NCBI RefSeq assembly: GCF_900172225.1
Contig: NZ_FWFO01000001.1
Span: forward strand, 558,001-622,000
Reading direction: 5' to 3'
Source: Falsiruegeria litorea R37
GTDB taxonomy: Bacteria > Pseudomonadota > Alphaproteobacteria > Rhodobacterales > Rhodobacteraceae
Length of the DNA: 64,000 bases
The notes under the pieces were generated by a model that worked only from the letters and a program-made list of their open reading frames with translations, made no database searches and was not told the origin of the DNA. Both the position numbers and the translations under genes were made by a program. The stretch's first letter is position 1, and each line of letters begins with the position of its first letter. Of this stretch, positions 42,862 to 52,190 are shown in pieces.

Positions 42862-44994
42862 ATGATTGCAGCTGAAGATCTGATTGCGCTGGTCCGCAAC
42901 TACAATCCAAAAACAAATGCTGAACGCCTCGCTGATGCCTATGACTTTGGCGAGGAAATGCACGAAGGGCAGTTCCGCCATTCCGGCGAGCCCTATTTTA
43001 CACATCCTGTCGCTGTTGCTGCCATACTGACCGAGCAACGGCTTGACGATGCGACCATTATCACAGCCCTGCTGCACGACACGATCGAGGATACCAAAGC
43101 GTCCTATGGCGAAGTGGCCAAGCGCTATGGCGACGAAGTGGCGATGTTGGTGGATGGGGTCACCAAGCTGACCAATCTGCAGCTGTCGAGCCGCGAAACC
43201 AAGCAAGCAGAAAACTTTCGCAAGCTGTTCATGGCCATGTCCAAGGACTTGCGGGTTATCTTGGTCAAACTGGCTGACCGTCTGCACAACATGCGCACGA
43301 TCAAGGCGATGCGCCCGGAAAAGCAGGTGGTCAAGGCGCGAGAAACCATGGACATCTATGCGCCGCTTGCCGGCCGCATGGGCATGCAATGGATGCGCGA
43401 AGAGCTTGAAGATCTGGCGTTCCGCGTCCTGAACCCCGAAGGTCGCCAATCGATCATCCGCCGCTTCATCACCTTGCAGCGCGAAACCGGCGATGTGATC
43501 CACCGCATCACCGGCGATATGCGGTATGAGTTGGAAAAGGCAGGGATCGAGGCCGAGGTGTTTGGTCGCGCCAAGAAACCCTATTCGATCTGGCGCAAGA
43601 TGCAGGAGAAAGAGCAGGGGTTCTCGCGCCTTTCCGACATCTACGGGTTTCGTATCATCACGCAGTCCGAAGAGGACTGTTACCGAACCCTTGGTGCAAT
43701 CCATCAGCGATGGCGCGCTGTTCCGGGACGGTTCAAGGATTACATCAGCCAGCCCAAGTCGAACGGCTATCGGTCGATCCACACCACGGTCTCGGGGCGC
43801 GATGGCAAACGGGTCGAGGTGCAGATCCGGACCCGCCAGATGCACGACGTGGCCGAAACGGGCGTTGCAGCGCACTGGTCGTACCGGGACGGCGTACGCA
43901 CCCAGAACCCCTTTGCCGTGGATCCGGCCAAGTGGATCGCGAACCTGACAGAGCAGTTTGACAGCGAAGAGGATCACGAGGATTTCCTCGAAGCCGTCAA
44001 GCTTGAGATGTATTCGGACCAGGTGTTCTGCTTTTCGCCCAAGGGTGACGTGGTCAAGCTGCCGCGCGGGGCAACGCCGCTGGACTATGCCTATGCCATC
44101 CACACACGGATCGGGCACGCCTGCGTTGGGGCGAAGGTGGACGGTATTCGTGTTCCACTGTGGACGCGGCTGAAGAACGGGCAATCGGTCGAGATCATCA
44201 CCGCCGAAGGTCAGACACCGCAGGTGACATGGTTGGACATCGCGGTGACCGGCAAAGCCCGCACCGCCATTCGCCGCGCGTTGCGCGAGGTGGATCGCGA
44301 GCGGTTCATCAAGCTGGGGCAAGAGCTGGCGCGCTCGGCCTTCGAACATGTACAGCGCAAATCGACAGACAAGGCGCTGGATACCGCGGCCAAGAATCTG
44401 CGCCTGAAAAATCGCGATGAGTTGCTGGCGCGTTTGGGTAGCGCTGAGCTGACTGCGCATGACGTGGTTCAGGCAGTCTATCCGGAATTGGCACCGGATG
44501 AGGGTGACGCGATCCCATTGCGCCGGGCGGTGATTGGTCTGGAACCGGGCCAGAGCTTTGAGCGCGCGCCATGTTGTCAGCCGCTGCCGGGCGAGCGCAT
44601 TCTGGGCATCACCTATCGTGGCAAGGGCGTTGTGGTGCACTCCATCGATTGCGACCGGCTGAGCGAGTTCGAGGATCAGACCGAACGCTGGGTCGACTTG
44701 CATTGGCATGCAGGGACCCACCCCGCCGTTTATGGCACGACGCTTGATTTGACGATTGGCAACGACGCGGGTGTCCTGGGACGCATTTGCACATTGATTG
44801 GCGAGAAAAAGGCCAATATCTCGAACTTGGAAATCGTGGACAGGAAACCGGACTTTTACCGATTGATGGTCAACGCAGAGCTGCGGGATATTGAACAACT
44901 TCATTCTTTGATGTTGATGCTTGAAGCTGAAAGTGACGTGGCCGCTGTTGAACGGTATCGCGAGAAGAACCCGGGGAAATCCGGGGCTAGCTAA
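42862..44994 (+). CDS. rsh: Bifunctional (p)ppGpp synthetase/hydrolase (RelA/SpoT homologue)
   Basis: 710-residue stringent-response enzyme. The hydrolase HD domain holds LLHDTIEDTKASYGEV with His72-Asp73; the synthetase domain includes RLSDIYGFRIITQSEED and YKDYISQPK-like KDYISQPKSNGYRSIHT; a TGS domain (about 385-450: VFCFSPKGDVVKLPRGATPLDYAYAIH) and a C-terminal ACT domain (about 635-705) follow. Both catalytic sites look intact, as usual for the single Rsh of alphaproteobacteria. Between rpoZ and DUF2062. Confidence 0.96.
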   Translation: MIAAEDLIALVRNYNPKTNAERLADAYDFGEEMHEGQFRHSGEPYFTHPVAVAAILTEQRLDDATIITALLHDTIEDTKASYGEVAKRYGDEVAMLVDGVTKLTNLQLSSRETKQAENFRKLFMAMSKDLRVILVKLADRLHNMRTIKAMRPEKQVVKARETMDIYAPLAGRMGMQWMREELEDLAFRVLNPEGRQSIIRRFITLQRETGDVIHRITGDMRYELEKAGIEAEVFGRAKKPYSIWRKMQEKEQGFSRLSDIYGFRIITQSEEDCYRTLGAIHQRWRAVPGRFKDYISQPKSNGYRSIHTTVSGRDGKRVEVQIRTRQMHDVAETGVAAHWSYRDGVRTQNPFAVDPAKWIANLTEQFDSEEDHEDFLEAVKLEMYSDQVFCFSPKGDVVKLPRGATPLDYAYAIHTRIGHACVGAKVDGIRVPLWTRLKNGQSVEIITAEGQTPQVTWLDIAVTGKARTAIRRALREVDRERFIKLGQELARSAFEHVQRKSTDKALDTAAKNLRLKNRDELLARLGSAELTAHDVVQAVYPELAPDEGDAIPLRRAVIGLEPGQSFERAPCCQPLPGERILGITYRGKGVVVHSIDCDRLSEFEDQTERWVDLHWHAGTHPAVYGTTLDLTIGNDAGVLGRICTLIGEKKANISNLEIVDRKPDFYRLMVNAELRDIEQLHSLMLMLEAESDVAAVERYREKNPGKSGAS

Positions 44995-45024
44995 AGCCGT
45001 TTTGGCACGGAAAGGAACACGCGG

Positions 45025-45678
45025 GTGGTATTCAAACGCCGAGACCGACGCACGCCAGTGCAGATCGCCTCGGAATTGGTGTATCCACGCGGTGGTTGGA
45101 CCCGGGCCTTTCATTACGTGAAGCACCGCGTCCGCCGCTTGCCAGATTCACCAGAGCGAATTGCGCGCGGGATCTGGGCCGGTGTGTTCACCAGCTTTAC
45201 GCCGCTCTTTGGTTTGCATTTTCTTGTGGCAGCTTTTGTGGCTTATGTGGTGCGGGGCAACATTCTGGCCTCTTTGATGAGCACGTTTTTTGGCAACCCG
45301 CTGACCTTTATCATCATCGCCGCCGTATCTTTGCGAACCGGGCATTTCATGCTGGGGACCGAGTTTGAAAAGCATGACGCTTCGCTGGGGCTCAAGTTCA
45401 AACAGGCTGGGGCGGATTTGTGGCACAATCTCAAGTCGATTTTCACCTCAGATGTCGCCGACTGGCATGGCTTGTCAGTTTTCTATCATGAGGTGTTTCT
45501 GCCTTATCTGGTTGGGGGCATTCTGCCTGGGATCATCACGGCCACGATCATGTATATGCTCAGTCTGCCCTTGATCCGGGCCTATCAGCTGCGTCGCCGG
45601 AAAAAGATCAAAGCCAAGTTTGATGCCATCCGTAAAAAAGCCGAAGTCGAGGCTGACCCGCTGGCCAAAGCGGACTAG
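45025..45678 (+). CDS. DUF2062 domain membrane protein
   Basis: 217-residue protein with a basic N-terminus (FKRRDRRTPVQIASELVYPRGGWTRAF in part), two or three hydrophobic segments (AGVFTSFTPLFGLHFLVAAFVAYVV, NPLTFIIIAAVSL, LVGGILPGIITATIMYMLSLPLI) and a Lys-rich C-terminus. This is the DUF2062 pattern; function unknown. It starts with the GTG at 45025 after an AAAGGAAC site and sits between rsh and pdxJ, a constant neighbourhood in Rhodobacterales. Confidence 0.88.
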   Translation: MVFKRRDRRTPVQIASELVYPRGGWTRAFHYVKHRVRRLPDSPERIARGIWAGVFTSFTPLFGLHFLVAAFVAYVVRGNILASLMSTFFGNPLTFIIIAAVSLRTGHFMLGTEFEKHDASLGLKFKQAGADLWHNLKSIFTSDVADWHGLSVFYHEVFLPYLVGGILPGIITATIMYMLSLPLIRAYQLRRRKKIKAKFDAIRKKAEVEADPLAKAD

Positions 45679-45711
45679 GTTCGCCGGGAACTGAACAAGA
45701 GGAATCGAACG

Positions 45712-46458
45712 ATGTCGGGCAACAAACTGCGCCTTGGTGTGAACATCGACCACGTCGCCACAGTGCGCAATGCACGGGGTGGGGCCTATCCTGACCCGCT
45801 GCGTGCGGCCAAGCTGGCCGAAGAGGCCGGCGCTGATGGTATCACTGCGCATCTGCGCGAAGATCGTCGCCATATCTCGGACGCTGACATTGACGGGCTG
45901 ATGGAGGTTCTGTCAGTGCCTTTGAATTTCGAGATGGCCGCGACCGAAGAGATGCAAAAGATCGCGCTGCGCCACAAACCGCATGCGGTTTGCATCGTGC
46001 CCGAAAAGCGCGAGGAACGTACCACCGAGGGCGGGCTGGAAGTCGCGCGCGAGGAAAACCGACTGGCCCATTACATCGCACCGCTGCGCGAGGCGGGCTG
46101 CCGGGTGTCGATCTTCATCGCCGCAGACCGCGCCCAGATCGAAGCGGCGCACCGGATCGGGGCCGAAGTTATCGAGCTGCACACCGGCGCCTATTGCGAT
46201 GCCCACGCGGAGGGGCGTTTTGAAGAACGTGACCGTGAGCTGGAAAGCCTGCGCGAGATGTCGGCCTTTGCGGCGTCCTTGGGGTTGGAGGTTCATGCAG
46301 GCCACGGGCTGACCTATGACACGGTAAAGCCGATTGCTGCGTTTCCCGAGGTCATGGAACTCAACATCGGGCATTTCCTGATTGGTGAGTCCATCTTTCG
46401 GGGGCTGCCCCCGGCCATTGAAGAAATGCGCCGCCTGATGGATGAGGCGCGCGCATGA
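45712..46458 (+). CDS. pdxJ: Pyridoxine 5'-phosphate synthase
   Basis: 248-residue TIM-barrel enzyme condensing 1-deoxyxylulose 5-phosphate with aminoacetone phosphate. Typical segments: LGVNIDHVATVRNARGG, ADGITAHLREDRRHISDAD, VPLNFEMAATEEM, ELHTGAYCDA and GLEVHAGHGLTYDTV, covering the catalytic Glu and His residues. GAGGAAT lies upstream. It overlaps the lysE-like gene by 4 bp. Confidence 0.97.
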   Translation: MSGNKLRLGVNIDHVATVRNARGGAYPDPLRAAKLAEEAGADGITAHLREDRRHISDADIDGLMEVLSVPLNFEMAATEEMQKIALRHKPHAVCIVPEKREERTTEGGLEVAREENRLAHYIAPLREAGCRVSIFIAADRAQIEAAHRIGAEVIELHTGAYCDAHAEGRFEERDRELESLREMSAFAASLGLEVHAGHGLTYDTVKPIAAFPEVMELNIGHFLIGESIFRGLPPAIEEMRRLMDEARA

Positions 46459-47078
46459 TCACGCCCGGCTTCATCGCGATCTGGATTGCCTGGTTGCTGG
46501 CGGGCGGTTCACCCGGTCCCGCCACCATGGGCATTGCCGGGACCGCGATGACCGAAGGCCGCCGGGCTGGTTTGGCTTTTGCGCTTGGCATCTGCGCGGG
46601 ATCGGCGGCGTGGGGCATTGCGGCAGCACTTGGGTTGTCGGCGATCATGCTGGCCAATGTCTGGGTGTTCGAGGTGATCCGCTATGTCGGTGTTGCCTAC
46701 CTGGGTTGGTTGGCAATCAAGGCGTTACTGCGGGCGTTGCGGTCAGATGAGGTTGCACTTGGCAATCCGGTGAAAGGCTCGCTTGGCACGATCTTTGCCA
46801 AAGGCGCGGCGATCCACCTGACCAACCCCAAAGCGATCCTGAGCTGGGGATCAATCTATGCCATCGTGGCCCCCAATGACGCGAGCCTTGCCATGCTTCT
46901 GGGGTACTTCGGAATGCTATATGCGGGATCGCTGCTGATCTTCATTGGCTATGCATTTCTGTTCTCGTCCGCGCGCATGGTCAACGGCTATCGCCGCGCA
47001 CGGCGCTGGTTTGATCTGGCCTTTGCCGGGTTCTTCGGGGTGGCGAGCTACAAAATCCTGACGGTCCGGTTGTCATGA
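46455..47078 (+). CDS. LysE-family amino-acid exporter
   Basis: 207-residue membrane protein with six hydrophobic helices. The LysE signature appears in [26 protein letters not shown], and [12 protein letters not shown] is the second conserved region. It exports amino acids or related compounds; substrate unknown. It overlaps both pdxJ (4 bp) and acpS (4 bp), so it is translated within the pdxJ-acpS block. Confidence 0.88.
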   Translation: MITPGFIAIWIAWLLAGGSPGPATMGIAGTAMTEGRRAGLAFALGICAGSAAWGIAAALGLSAIMLANVWVFEVIRYVGVAYLGWLAIKALLRALRSDEVALGNPVKGSLGTIFAKGAAIHLTNPKAILSWGSIYAIVAPNDASLAMLLGYFGMLYAGSLLIFIGYAFLFSSARMVNGYRRARRWFDLAFAGFFGVASYKILTVRLS

Positions 47079-47521
47079 TCCTGGGCATCGGCACAGATCT
47101 GGCAAACATCGAGCGTATCCAGGGCACACTGGATCGGTTCGGCGATCGGTTTCGCAACCGTGTGTTCACAGATATCGAACAGCGCAAGGCTGAACGGCGC
47201 CATGACACCGCCGGAACCTATGCCAAACGCTGGGCCGCGAAAGAGGCCTGCTCCAAGGCGCTTGGCACTGGCTTGCGTATGGGGATCGCGTGGAAAGACA
47301 TGGCGGTTACCAATCTGCGCACCGGGCAGCCGGTGATGCATGTGACCGGTTGGGCCGCTGAGCGTTTGAAAGAGATGACGCCCGAAGGGCACGAGGCCAT
47401 CATTCACGTGACTTTGACCGATGATCACCCTTGGGCTCAGGCCTTTGTGGTGATCGAGGCGCGCCCCGTGGGCGATGCCGGGGCGGATGCCTTGACTTAC
47501 CCTGACCCCGCCCGCATGTAG
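47075..47521 (+). CDS. acpS: Holo-[acyl-carrier-protein] synthase
   Basis: 148-residue enzyme loading the 4'-phosphopantetheine group on ACP. The metal-binding Asp is in [14 protein letters not shown], and the second motif is [15 protein letters not shown], with the conserved Glu. The C-terminus is some 15-20 residues longer than typical (about 125-135). It overlaps the lysE gene by 4 bp and precedes lepB by 40 bp. Confidence 0.95.
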   Translation: MILGIGTDLANIERIQGTLDRFGDRFRNRVFTDIEQRKAERRHDTAGTYAKRWAAKEACSKALGTGLRMGIAWKDMAVTNLRTGQPVMHVTGWAAERLKEMTPEGHEAIIHVTLTDDHPWAQAFVVIEARPVGDAGADALTYPDPARM

Positions 47522-47561
47522 CCTCAAACACTTTATTGGATCGATTGGATCGGAGAACCGA

Positions 47562-48377
47562 ATGGCCACCAAAGCCAAATCAGGAAACGCCATCTTGGAG
47601 ACGGTCAAGACCATCGTCTATGCCCTGCTGATTGCTGGTGTCTTTCGCACGCTGTTTTTTCAACCGTTCTGGATTCCGTCAGGTTCGATGAAGGAAACGC
47701 TGCTGATCGGTGATTTCCTGTTTGTGAATAAAATGGCCTATGGCTACTCCTATGCTTCCTGTCCCAGCCTGATCGTTGATGCCGAGGATATCTGTGGCTG
47801 GGCCAAGGGCGACAACACGCGTATTTGGGGCGGTGAGCCCGAGCGTGGCGATGTGGTGGTGTTCCGCCACCCGGTGTCGGGTCGGGATTACATCAAGCGC
47901 CTGATCGGCCTGCCGGGCGACAAGGTCCAGATCAAGGATGGGCAGCTTTACCTGAATGGCACCGCGGTCAAGGTCCAGGACGATGGTGTGTTCGAAGAGG
48001 TCTATGCCGAGCAAGGCCCGCAGCGCCTGCGCCCACGCTGTGAAAACGGCCCCGTGGGCGAGGGTGGCATCTGCGAAAAGTCGCGCCAGATCGAAACGCT
48101 GCCTAATGGGGTCAGCCACGCAATCTTGAACATTGGCAATCAAGCGTCGGACCACACCGGCATCTACACGGTGCCCGAGGGTCATTACTTCTTCATGGGT
48201 GACAACCGCGACAACTCCAGCGACAGCCGTTTGCCGCAGTCGGCTGGGGGCGTTGGTTTTGTGCCCTATGAAAACCTGATCGGTCGCGCGGATCGCATCA
48301 TGTTCTCGTCTGCTGGGCGGTCGATGCTGTTCTTCTGGACCTGGCGGAGTGATCGTTTCTTCAAGGGGGTCGAGTGA
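47562..48377 (+). CDS. lepB: Signal peptidase I
   Basis: 271-residue inner-membrane protease removing signal peptides. One N-terminal helix ([23 protein letters not shown]) leads into the catalytic Ser motif [16 protein letters not shown]; the Lys general base lies in [14 protein letters not shown], and the [11 protein letters not shown] box is present. Cysteine-rich insert regions occur near residues 65-90 and 160-175. The stop overlaps the rnc GTG by 4 bp. Confidence 0.97.
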   Translation: MATKAKSGNAILETVKTIVYALLIAGVFRTLFFQPFWIPSGSMKETLLIGDFLFVNKMAYGYSYASCPSLIVDAEDICGWAKGDNTRIWGGEPERGDVVVFRHPVSGRDYIKRLIGLPGDKVQIKDGQLYLNGTAVKVQDDGVFEEVYAEQGPQRLRPRCENGPVGEGGICEKSRQIETLPNGVSHAILNIGNQASDHTGIYTVPEGHYFFMGDNRDNSSDSRLPQSAGGVGFVPYENLIGRADRIMFSSAGRSMLFFWTWRSDRFFKGVE

Positions 48378-49057
48378 AACTTTCAGCCGAATTGAAAGAG
48401 TTCCAAGAGCGGATCGGGCATGAGTTTGCCCGGCCCGAGCTGCTGGTGCGCGCGCTGACCCACGGCTCGATCTCGTCGCCGACGCGGGGCGACAACCAGC
48501 GGTTGGAGTTCCTGGGCGACCGGGTGCTGGGGCTGGTGATGGCAACTGCTCTGCTGGATCACGACAAGAAGGCGACCGAGGGCCAACTGGCGCCGCGCTT
48601 CAATGCCTTGGTGCGCAAAGAGGCCTGCGCCGATGTCGCGCGTCAGATTGATCTGGGCGTGGTGCTGAAACTTGGTCGGTCCGAGATGATGTCGGGTGGT
48701 CGCCGCAAGCAGGCCCTGCTGGGCGATGCGATGGAGGCGGTGATCGCTGCCGTTTACAAGGACGGAGGCTTTGACGCGGCGCAGGCGATGATCCTGCGGT
48801 TGTGGGGCAACCGCGTGACGACCGTTGAGGCGGACGCGCGCGACGCCAAGACCTCGCTTCAGGAATGGGCGCAGGCCCGAGGCCAGAAACCGCCCGTGTA
48901 CGAGCAGGTGTCGCGGTCAGGCCCGGATCACGCACCGGTCTTTACCATCGTGGCACGCCTACAGGACGGGACCGAGGCCAAGGCCACCGCAGGGGCCAAG
49001 CGGCAGGCGGAACAGGCTGCGGCCAAGGCGCTGCTTGAGGCGTTAACCAAGGCGTAA
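48374..49057 (+). CDS. rnc: Ribonuclease III
   Basis: 227-residue double-stranded-RNA endonuclease. The catalytic signature is [17 protein letters not shown], the second acidic site is [18 protein letters not shown], and a dsRNA-binding domain (about 155-225: [20 protein letters not shown]) ends the protein. It starts with the GTG at 48374, which overlaps the lepB stop. Usual lepB-rnc-era order. Confidence 0.97.
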   Translation: MKLSAELKEFQERIGHEFARPELLVRALTHGSISSPTRGDNQRLEFLGDRVLGLVMATALLDHDKKATEGQLAPRFNALVRKEACADVARQIDLGVVLKLGRSEMMSGGRRKQALLGDAMEAVIAAVYKDGGFDAAQAMILRLWGNRVTTVEADARDAKTSLQEWAQARGQKPPVYEQVSRSGPDHAPVFTIVARLQDGTEAKATAGAKRQAEQAAAKALLEALTKA

Positions 49058-49135
49058 GCCACAAAGATTTGCAGGCTCTGGTCCTTTCGGTGAAACTCGG
49101 TTAGATACCGCACCTTCGAAAAAATGAGGTTGTCC

Positions 49136-50044
49136 ATGACCACACGTGCCGGATTTGTCGCTCTGATCGGTGAACCCAACGCGGGTAAGTCCACGTTGCT
49201 CAACCGCATGGTCGGCGCAAAAGTGTCGATCGTGACCCACAAGGTGCAGACCACCCGCGCCCGCATTCGCGGCGTCGCGATGGAAGGTGACAGCCAGTTG
49301 GTGTTTGTCGACACACCCGGCCTGTTCCAACCACGGCGCAGGCTGGACCGTGCCATGGTCGCAGCCGCCTGGGGTGGGGCGGCGGACGCCGATGTCATCG
49401 TTCTGATGGTCGAGGCGCATCGCGGCATCACCGAAGGTGTGGAGCGTATCCTGGAGGGGCTGGAGGAGATCGGGCAAGGCCGCACGGTGGCACTGGCGAT
49501 CAACAAGATCGACAAGGTGCAGTCCGAGGTCCTGCTGGGCCTGACCCAGGATTTGAACGAGCGGTACGCATTCGCGGAAACCTTCATGATTTCGGCTGAG
49601 CGCGGCTATGGTGTCGACGACCTGCGCGGCTGGCTGGCGGGCAAGCTGCCGGAAAGCCCGTGGCTCTATCCCGAAGATCAGATCGCGGATCTGCCAGTGC
49701 GCATGATCGCGGCCGAGATGACGCGCGAAAAGCTGACCCTGCGCCTGCATCAGGAACTGCCGTATCAGTTGACGGTCGAGACCGAAAACTGGGAAGAGCG
49801 CAAAGACGGCTCGGCCAAGATCGATCAGGTGATCTATGTGGTCCGCGACGGGCACAAGGGGATCGTTCTGGGCAAGCGCGGCGAGACCATCAAGGCGGTG
49901 AGCCAGGCGGCACGGGCCGAGTTGGAAGAGTTTCTGGACCGCAAGATTCACCTCTTCCTGCAGGTCAAGGTGCGGCCCAATTGGCTGGACGAAGCCGAGC
50001 GCTATTCCGAGATGGGTCTTGATTTCAAAGACGGAAACGCATGA
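49136..50044 (+). CDS. era: GTPase Era
   Basis: 302-residue GTPase for 16S rRNA maturation and 30S assembly. G motifs: G1 GEPNAGKSTLLN, G3 VDTPGLF, and G4 NKIDKV; the C-terminal KH domain (about 200-300) contains HKGIVLGKRGETIKAVSQAAR. I use the ATG at 49136 with TGAGGT 5 nt upstream; an ATG at 49124 in frame adds MRLS. 78 bp after rnc. Confidence 0.96.
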   Translation: MTTRAGFVALIGEPNAGKSTLLNRMVGAKVSIVTHKVQTTRARIRGVAMEGDSQLVFVDTPGLFQPRRRLDRAMVAAAWGGAADADVIVLMVEAHRGITEGVERILEGLEEIGQGRTVALAINKIDKVQSEVLLGLTQDLNERYAFAETFMISAERGYGVDDLRGWLAGKLPESPWLYPEDQIADLPVRMIAAEMTREKLTLRLHQELPYQLTVETENWEERKDGSAKIDQVIYVVRDGHKGIVLGKRGETIKAVSQAARAELEEFLDRKIHLFLQVKVRPNWLDEAERYSEMGLDFKDGNA

Positions 50045-50370
50045 CCCGGCTGACGGCCGAGTTTTGGGTTCAGGCCTATCTGGCGCGGCTCAGGTTTCAG
50101 GAAATTCCTGCCTTTGTCGTGGCCCATGGCGATGACACCGCCGGTGCCGTTCTGGTCAAACTGAACACGCTGGACGGGCAGGCGGTGGCGTATCAGCGGG
50201 AATACAATCTGATGACGGGCGAACGGGCGTGGTCCGAGTTGGCATCAGGTGCCGAGATGGATGTAGACGCCGCCATTGCGCGCCAACGCGGGTTTGACCC
50301 GGATCTATGGGTGATCGAGGTCGAAGACCGCCAGGGACGGCATCTGCTGCGAGATGAGGGGCTGGAGTAG
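50041..50370 (+). CDS. DUF1491 family protein
   Basis: 109-residue soluble protein starting at the ATG at 50041 that overlaps the era stop by 4 bp. It includes RLTAEFWVQAYLARLRFQEI, GAVLVKLNTLDGQAVAYQRE and DPDLWVIEVEDRQGRHLL, the DUF1491 pattern found downstream of era in alphaproteobacteria. Function unknown; the conserved position hints at a role linked to RNA or ribosome maturation. Confidence 0.85.
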   Translation: MTRLTAEFWVQAYLARLRFQEIPAFVVAHGDDTAGAVLVKLNTLDGQAVAYQREYNLMTGERAWSELASGAEMDVDAAIARQRGFDPDLWVIEVEDRQGRHLLRDEGLE

Positions 50371-50375
50371 TACCC

Positions 50376-50681
50376 TCACCAATTTCCGGTTTTGGTGACG
50401 ATGTCATGGCCAGTCGCAGTCGGTGCTCCACCTGCGAACTCTCTAATTTTGTCGGCAAAGTCCTTGAAGTAGGGCTGGGATTGCACGTGAGCCAAGGTTT
50501 CAGCAGTGTCCCAGCGACCCCAATGGATGCGAGTTTCTTTGTCATCGGCAACTGCAACTTGGTACGAAAAACGACCGTCCAACTTCTCGTCCGCATCCAA
50601 TGCCGAAACAAAGGCGTCGATGGCAGTTCGCCAGACTGTTTCGTCGCCGCTATAGGCGTAGGTGATGGTGATTGCGCGCAT
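50376..50681 (-). CDS. Dimeric alpha/beta-barrel (ABM-like) small protein
   Basis: 101-residue protein with the ferredoxin-like pattern of a beta strand RAITITYAYSG, a helix, FSYQVAVADDKETRIHWGRWDTAETLAHVQSQPYFKDF, and a C-terminal TATGHDIVTKTG. It resembles antibiotic biosynthesis monooxygenase-like proteins that work as dimers. AGGAGTG precedes the ATG at 50681. It lies on the opposite strand, inserted between DUF1491 and recO, 5 bp from the former. Confidence 0.7.
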   Translation of the reverse strand: MRAITITYAYSGDETVWRTAIDAFVSALDADEKLDGRFSYQVAVADDKETRIHWGRWDTAETLAHVQSQPYFKDFADKIREFAGGAPTATGHDIVTKTGNW

Positions 50682-50802
50682 GGGGTCACTCCTTTTTAAC
50701 ATTTACGTTAAATAATGGTGGCGACGCGCGGGGAGTCAAGTGGGCTTGCAGCGTCTCGCAGGTTGCGTTCTGTTGGCCTTGGATGTTTTGAGGGGCCGTT
50801 TC

Positions 50803-51528
50803 TTGGACTGGCGCGATCATGGAATTTTGCTGACGGTCAGGCGCCACGGGGAAACCGCGGCGATCATCGACGTGTTCACCGAAGGGCACGGCCGTCATGC
50901 GGGTGTTGTTCGTGGGGGCACCAGTCGCAAGGTTGCCCCGATCCTGCAGCCCGGTGCGCAACTGGACCTGCTGTGGCGCGCGCGGCTTGAGGATCACCTG
51001 GGCAGCTATCAGGTCGAGCCCCTGCGCAGCCGGGCGGCTGTGGCGCTGTCGGGGCGGTTGCCGCTGTCGGGGCTGAATGCGGTGACAAGCCTGCTGGCAT
51101 TTGCCTTGCCCGAACGGGAGCCGCATTCGGACCTATACCGACGGTCAGAACAGCTTTTGGACTTGTTGGGGCAGGACGAGATCTGGCCGCTGGCGTATTT
51201 GCAGTGGGAAATGGCCCTGCTGGATGAGCTGGGATTTGGAATGGATCTGTCTGCCTGTGCGGTAACCGGCTCGGATCAGGATCTGGCTTACGTTTCGCCC
51301 AAATCGGGGCGCGCCGTCTCGCGTGCGGGGGCAGGGCAATGGGTCGACCGGTTGCTGGACCTGCCTCCGGTGATGCTGGGCCAGGGAGGCGCCTCGGATG
51401 GCGAGGTGGCTCGAGCTTTGCGCACCACCGGGTATTTTCTGGAACATCGATTGGCGCCTGCCTTGGGATCTCGGCCCCTGCCGGAAGCGCGTGGTCGGTT
51501 CGTTGACGCCTTCACTCGGCGGCTGTGA
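50803..51528 (+). CDS. recO: DNA repair protein RecO
   Basis: 241-residue recombination mediator of the RecFOR pathway. The N-terminal OB fold reads [35 protein letters not shown] in part, followed by helices with [19 protein letters not shown] and the C-terminal [15 protein letters not shown] start at the TTG at 50803: a TGAGGGG site stands 7 nt before it and the protein then begins at the family start. A GTG at 50740 in frame would add 21 unrelated residues. Its last 17 bp overlap the convergent META gene. Confidence 0.93.
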   Translation: MDWRDHGILLTVRRHGETAAIIDVFTEGHGRHAGVVRGGTSRKVAPILQPGAQLDLLWRARLEDHLGSYQVEPLRSRAAVALSGRLPLSGLNAVTSLLAFALPEREPHSDLYRRSEQLLDLLGQDEIWPLAYLQWEMALLDELGFGMDLSACAVTGSDQDLAYVSPKSGRAVSRAGAGQWVDRLLDLPPVMLGQGGASDGEVARALRTTGYFLEHRLAPALGSRPLPEARGRFVDAFTRRL

Positions 51529-51901
51529 ACACCATTTCATTGCCCGCATCATTGCGCAGGATCAGGGTATTCCCAGAGACTTCGGATTGAGTCATCGATA
51601 GAAGGGCGGCGAAATAGGTGCCTTCTTCGACTAGGTGGGGGCATTCAGCGGTATCGGCGCCGAATGCTTTGAGTTCGAACCAGGGGTAGGGTGCATCAAG
51701 GGCCGCGCGATAGGCGTTGCACGGTGCTTGCCCCGCTATTCGGCCAGTTTCGGGGAACGTCAGAGTGACGGGAACAGAGAAGCGATCTGCGTCGATGCTT
51801 TGCAATTCCCAGCTCAGCCCCGCAGCACCATAGGCGGCGATGGTCTCGTCTGAGCTGCACTGCAACAGGGCAAGAAAGGGCAAAATGAGCAAGGTTCGCA
51901 T
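51512..51901 (-). CDS. META/HslJ-like lipoprotein
   Basis: 129-residue lipoprotein. The signal [16 protein letters not shown] gives Cys15 as the lipid site. The rest looks like a META domain: [38 protein letters not shown] with the conserved Cys-Asn, and [22 protein letters not shown]. HslJ relatives are linked to heat or novobiocin resistance. It converges on recO with a 17-bp overlap of the coding ends. Confidence 0.78.
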   Translation of the reverse strand: MRTLLILPFLALLQCSSDETIAAYGAAGLSWELQSIDADRFSVPVTLTFPETGRIAGQAPCNAYRAALDAPYPWFELKAFGADTAECPHLVEEGTYFAALLSMTQSEVSGNTLILRNDAGNEMVFTAAE

Positions 51902-51965
51902 TGCGGCTCTCCGGATGGGTTGCGCCGTTGGTAACTGAGATGCCCGGTGCTCTGCAATGGCGGAG

Positions 51966-52095
51966 CGCTCCCGCCCGTCGTCAATGTCCCTGACGGGACA
52001 TCTCCTCCCGTTGGGCCAGGCTCATGCAGGCTTTGCCCGCATGAGCCTGGCCCCCCTGCCGTCCGCAGGACGCAAGGCCAAAGGCCGCGCAGATT
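51966..52095. repeat. Convergent-gap repeat family, copy F (type II)
   Basis: About 130 bp: GCTCCCGCCCGTCG (51967-51980), hairpin ATGTCCC-TGAC-GGGACAT (51984-52001), CTCCTCCCGTTGGGCC, and a 17-bp stem with one mismatch, GCCAGGCTCATGCAGGC (52015-52031) with 52035-52051 over a TTT loop. It closely matches copy E but stem bases differ in compensating pairs. It is the only copy that sits between two leftward genes. Confidence 0.8.
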
Positions 52096-52130
52096 GTGGC
52101 AGGGGATTGTCAGAGGAACCGGCGTGCCGG

Positions 52131-52162
52131 AAAAGAAAAGGCCCGGTGTTTGAAACCGGGCC
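52131..52162 (-). terminator. Rho-independent terminator of the acyl-CoA dehydrogenase gene
   Basis: GGCCCGGT/ACCGGGCC stem (52140-52147 with 52155-52162, 7-nt loop) running on the minus strand into TTTTCTTTT, 28 nt after the stop at 52191. Confidence 0.85.
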
Positions 52163-52190
52163 CAGTCGGGGAATGTTCTGATGTTGAAGC

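Noticed and set aside
42586-45126. 846-codon minus-strand frame across rsh
   Set aside because: Shadow of rpoZ and rsh codon use; it crosses several confirmed genes and has no recognisable domains.
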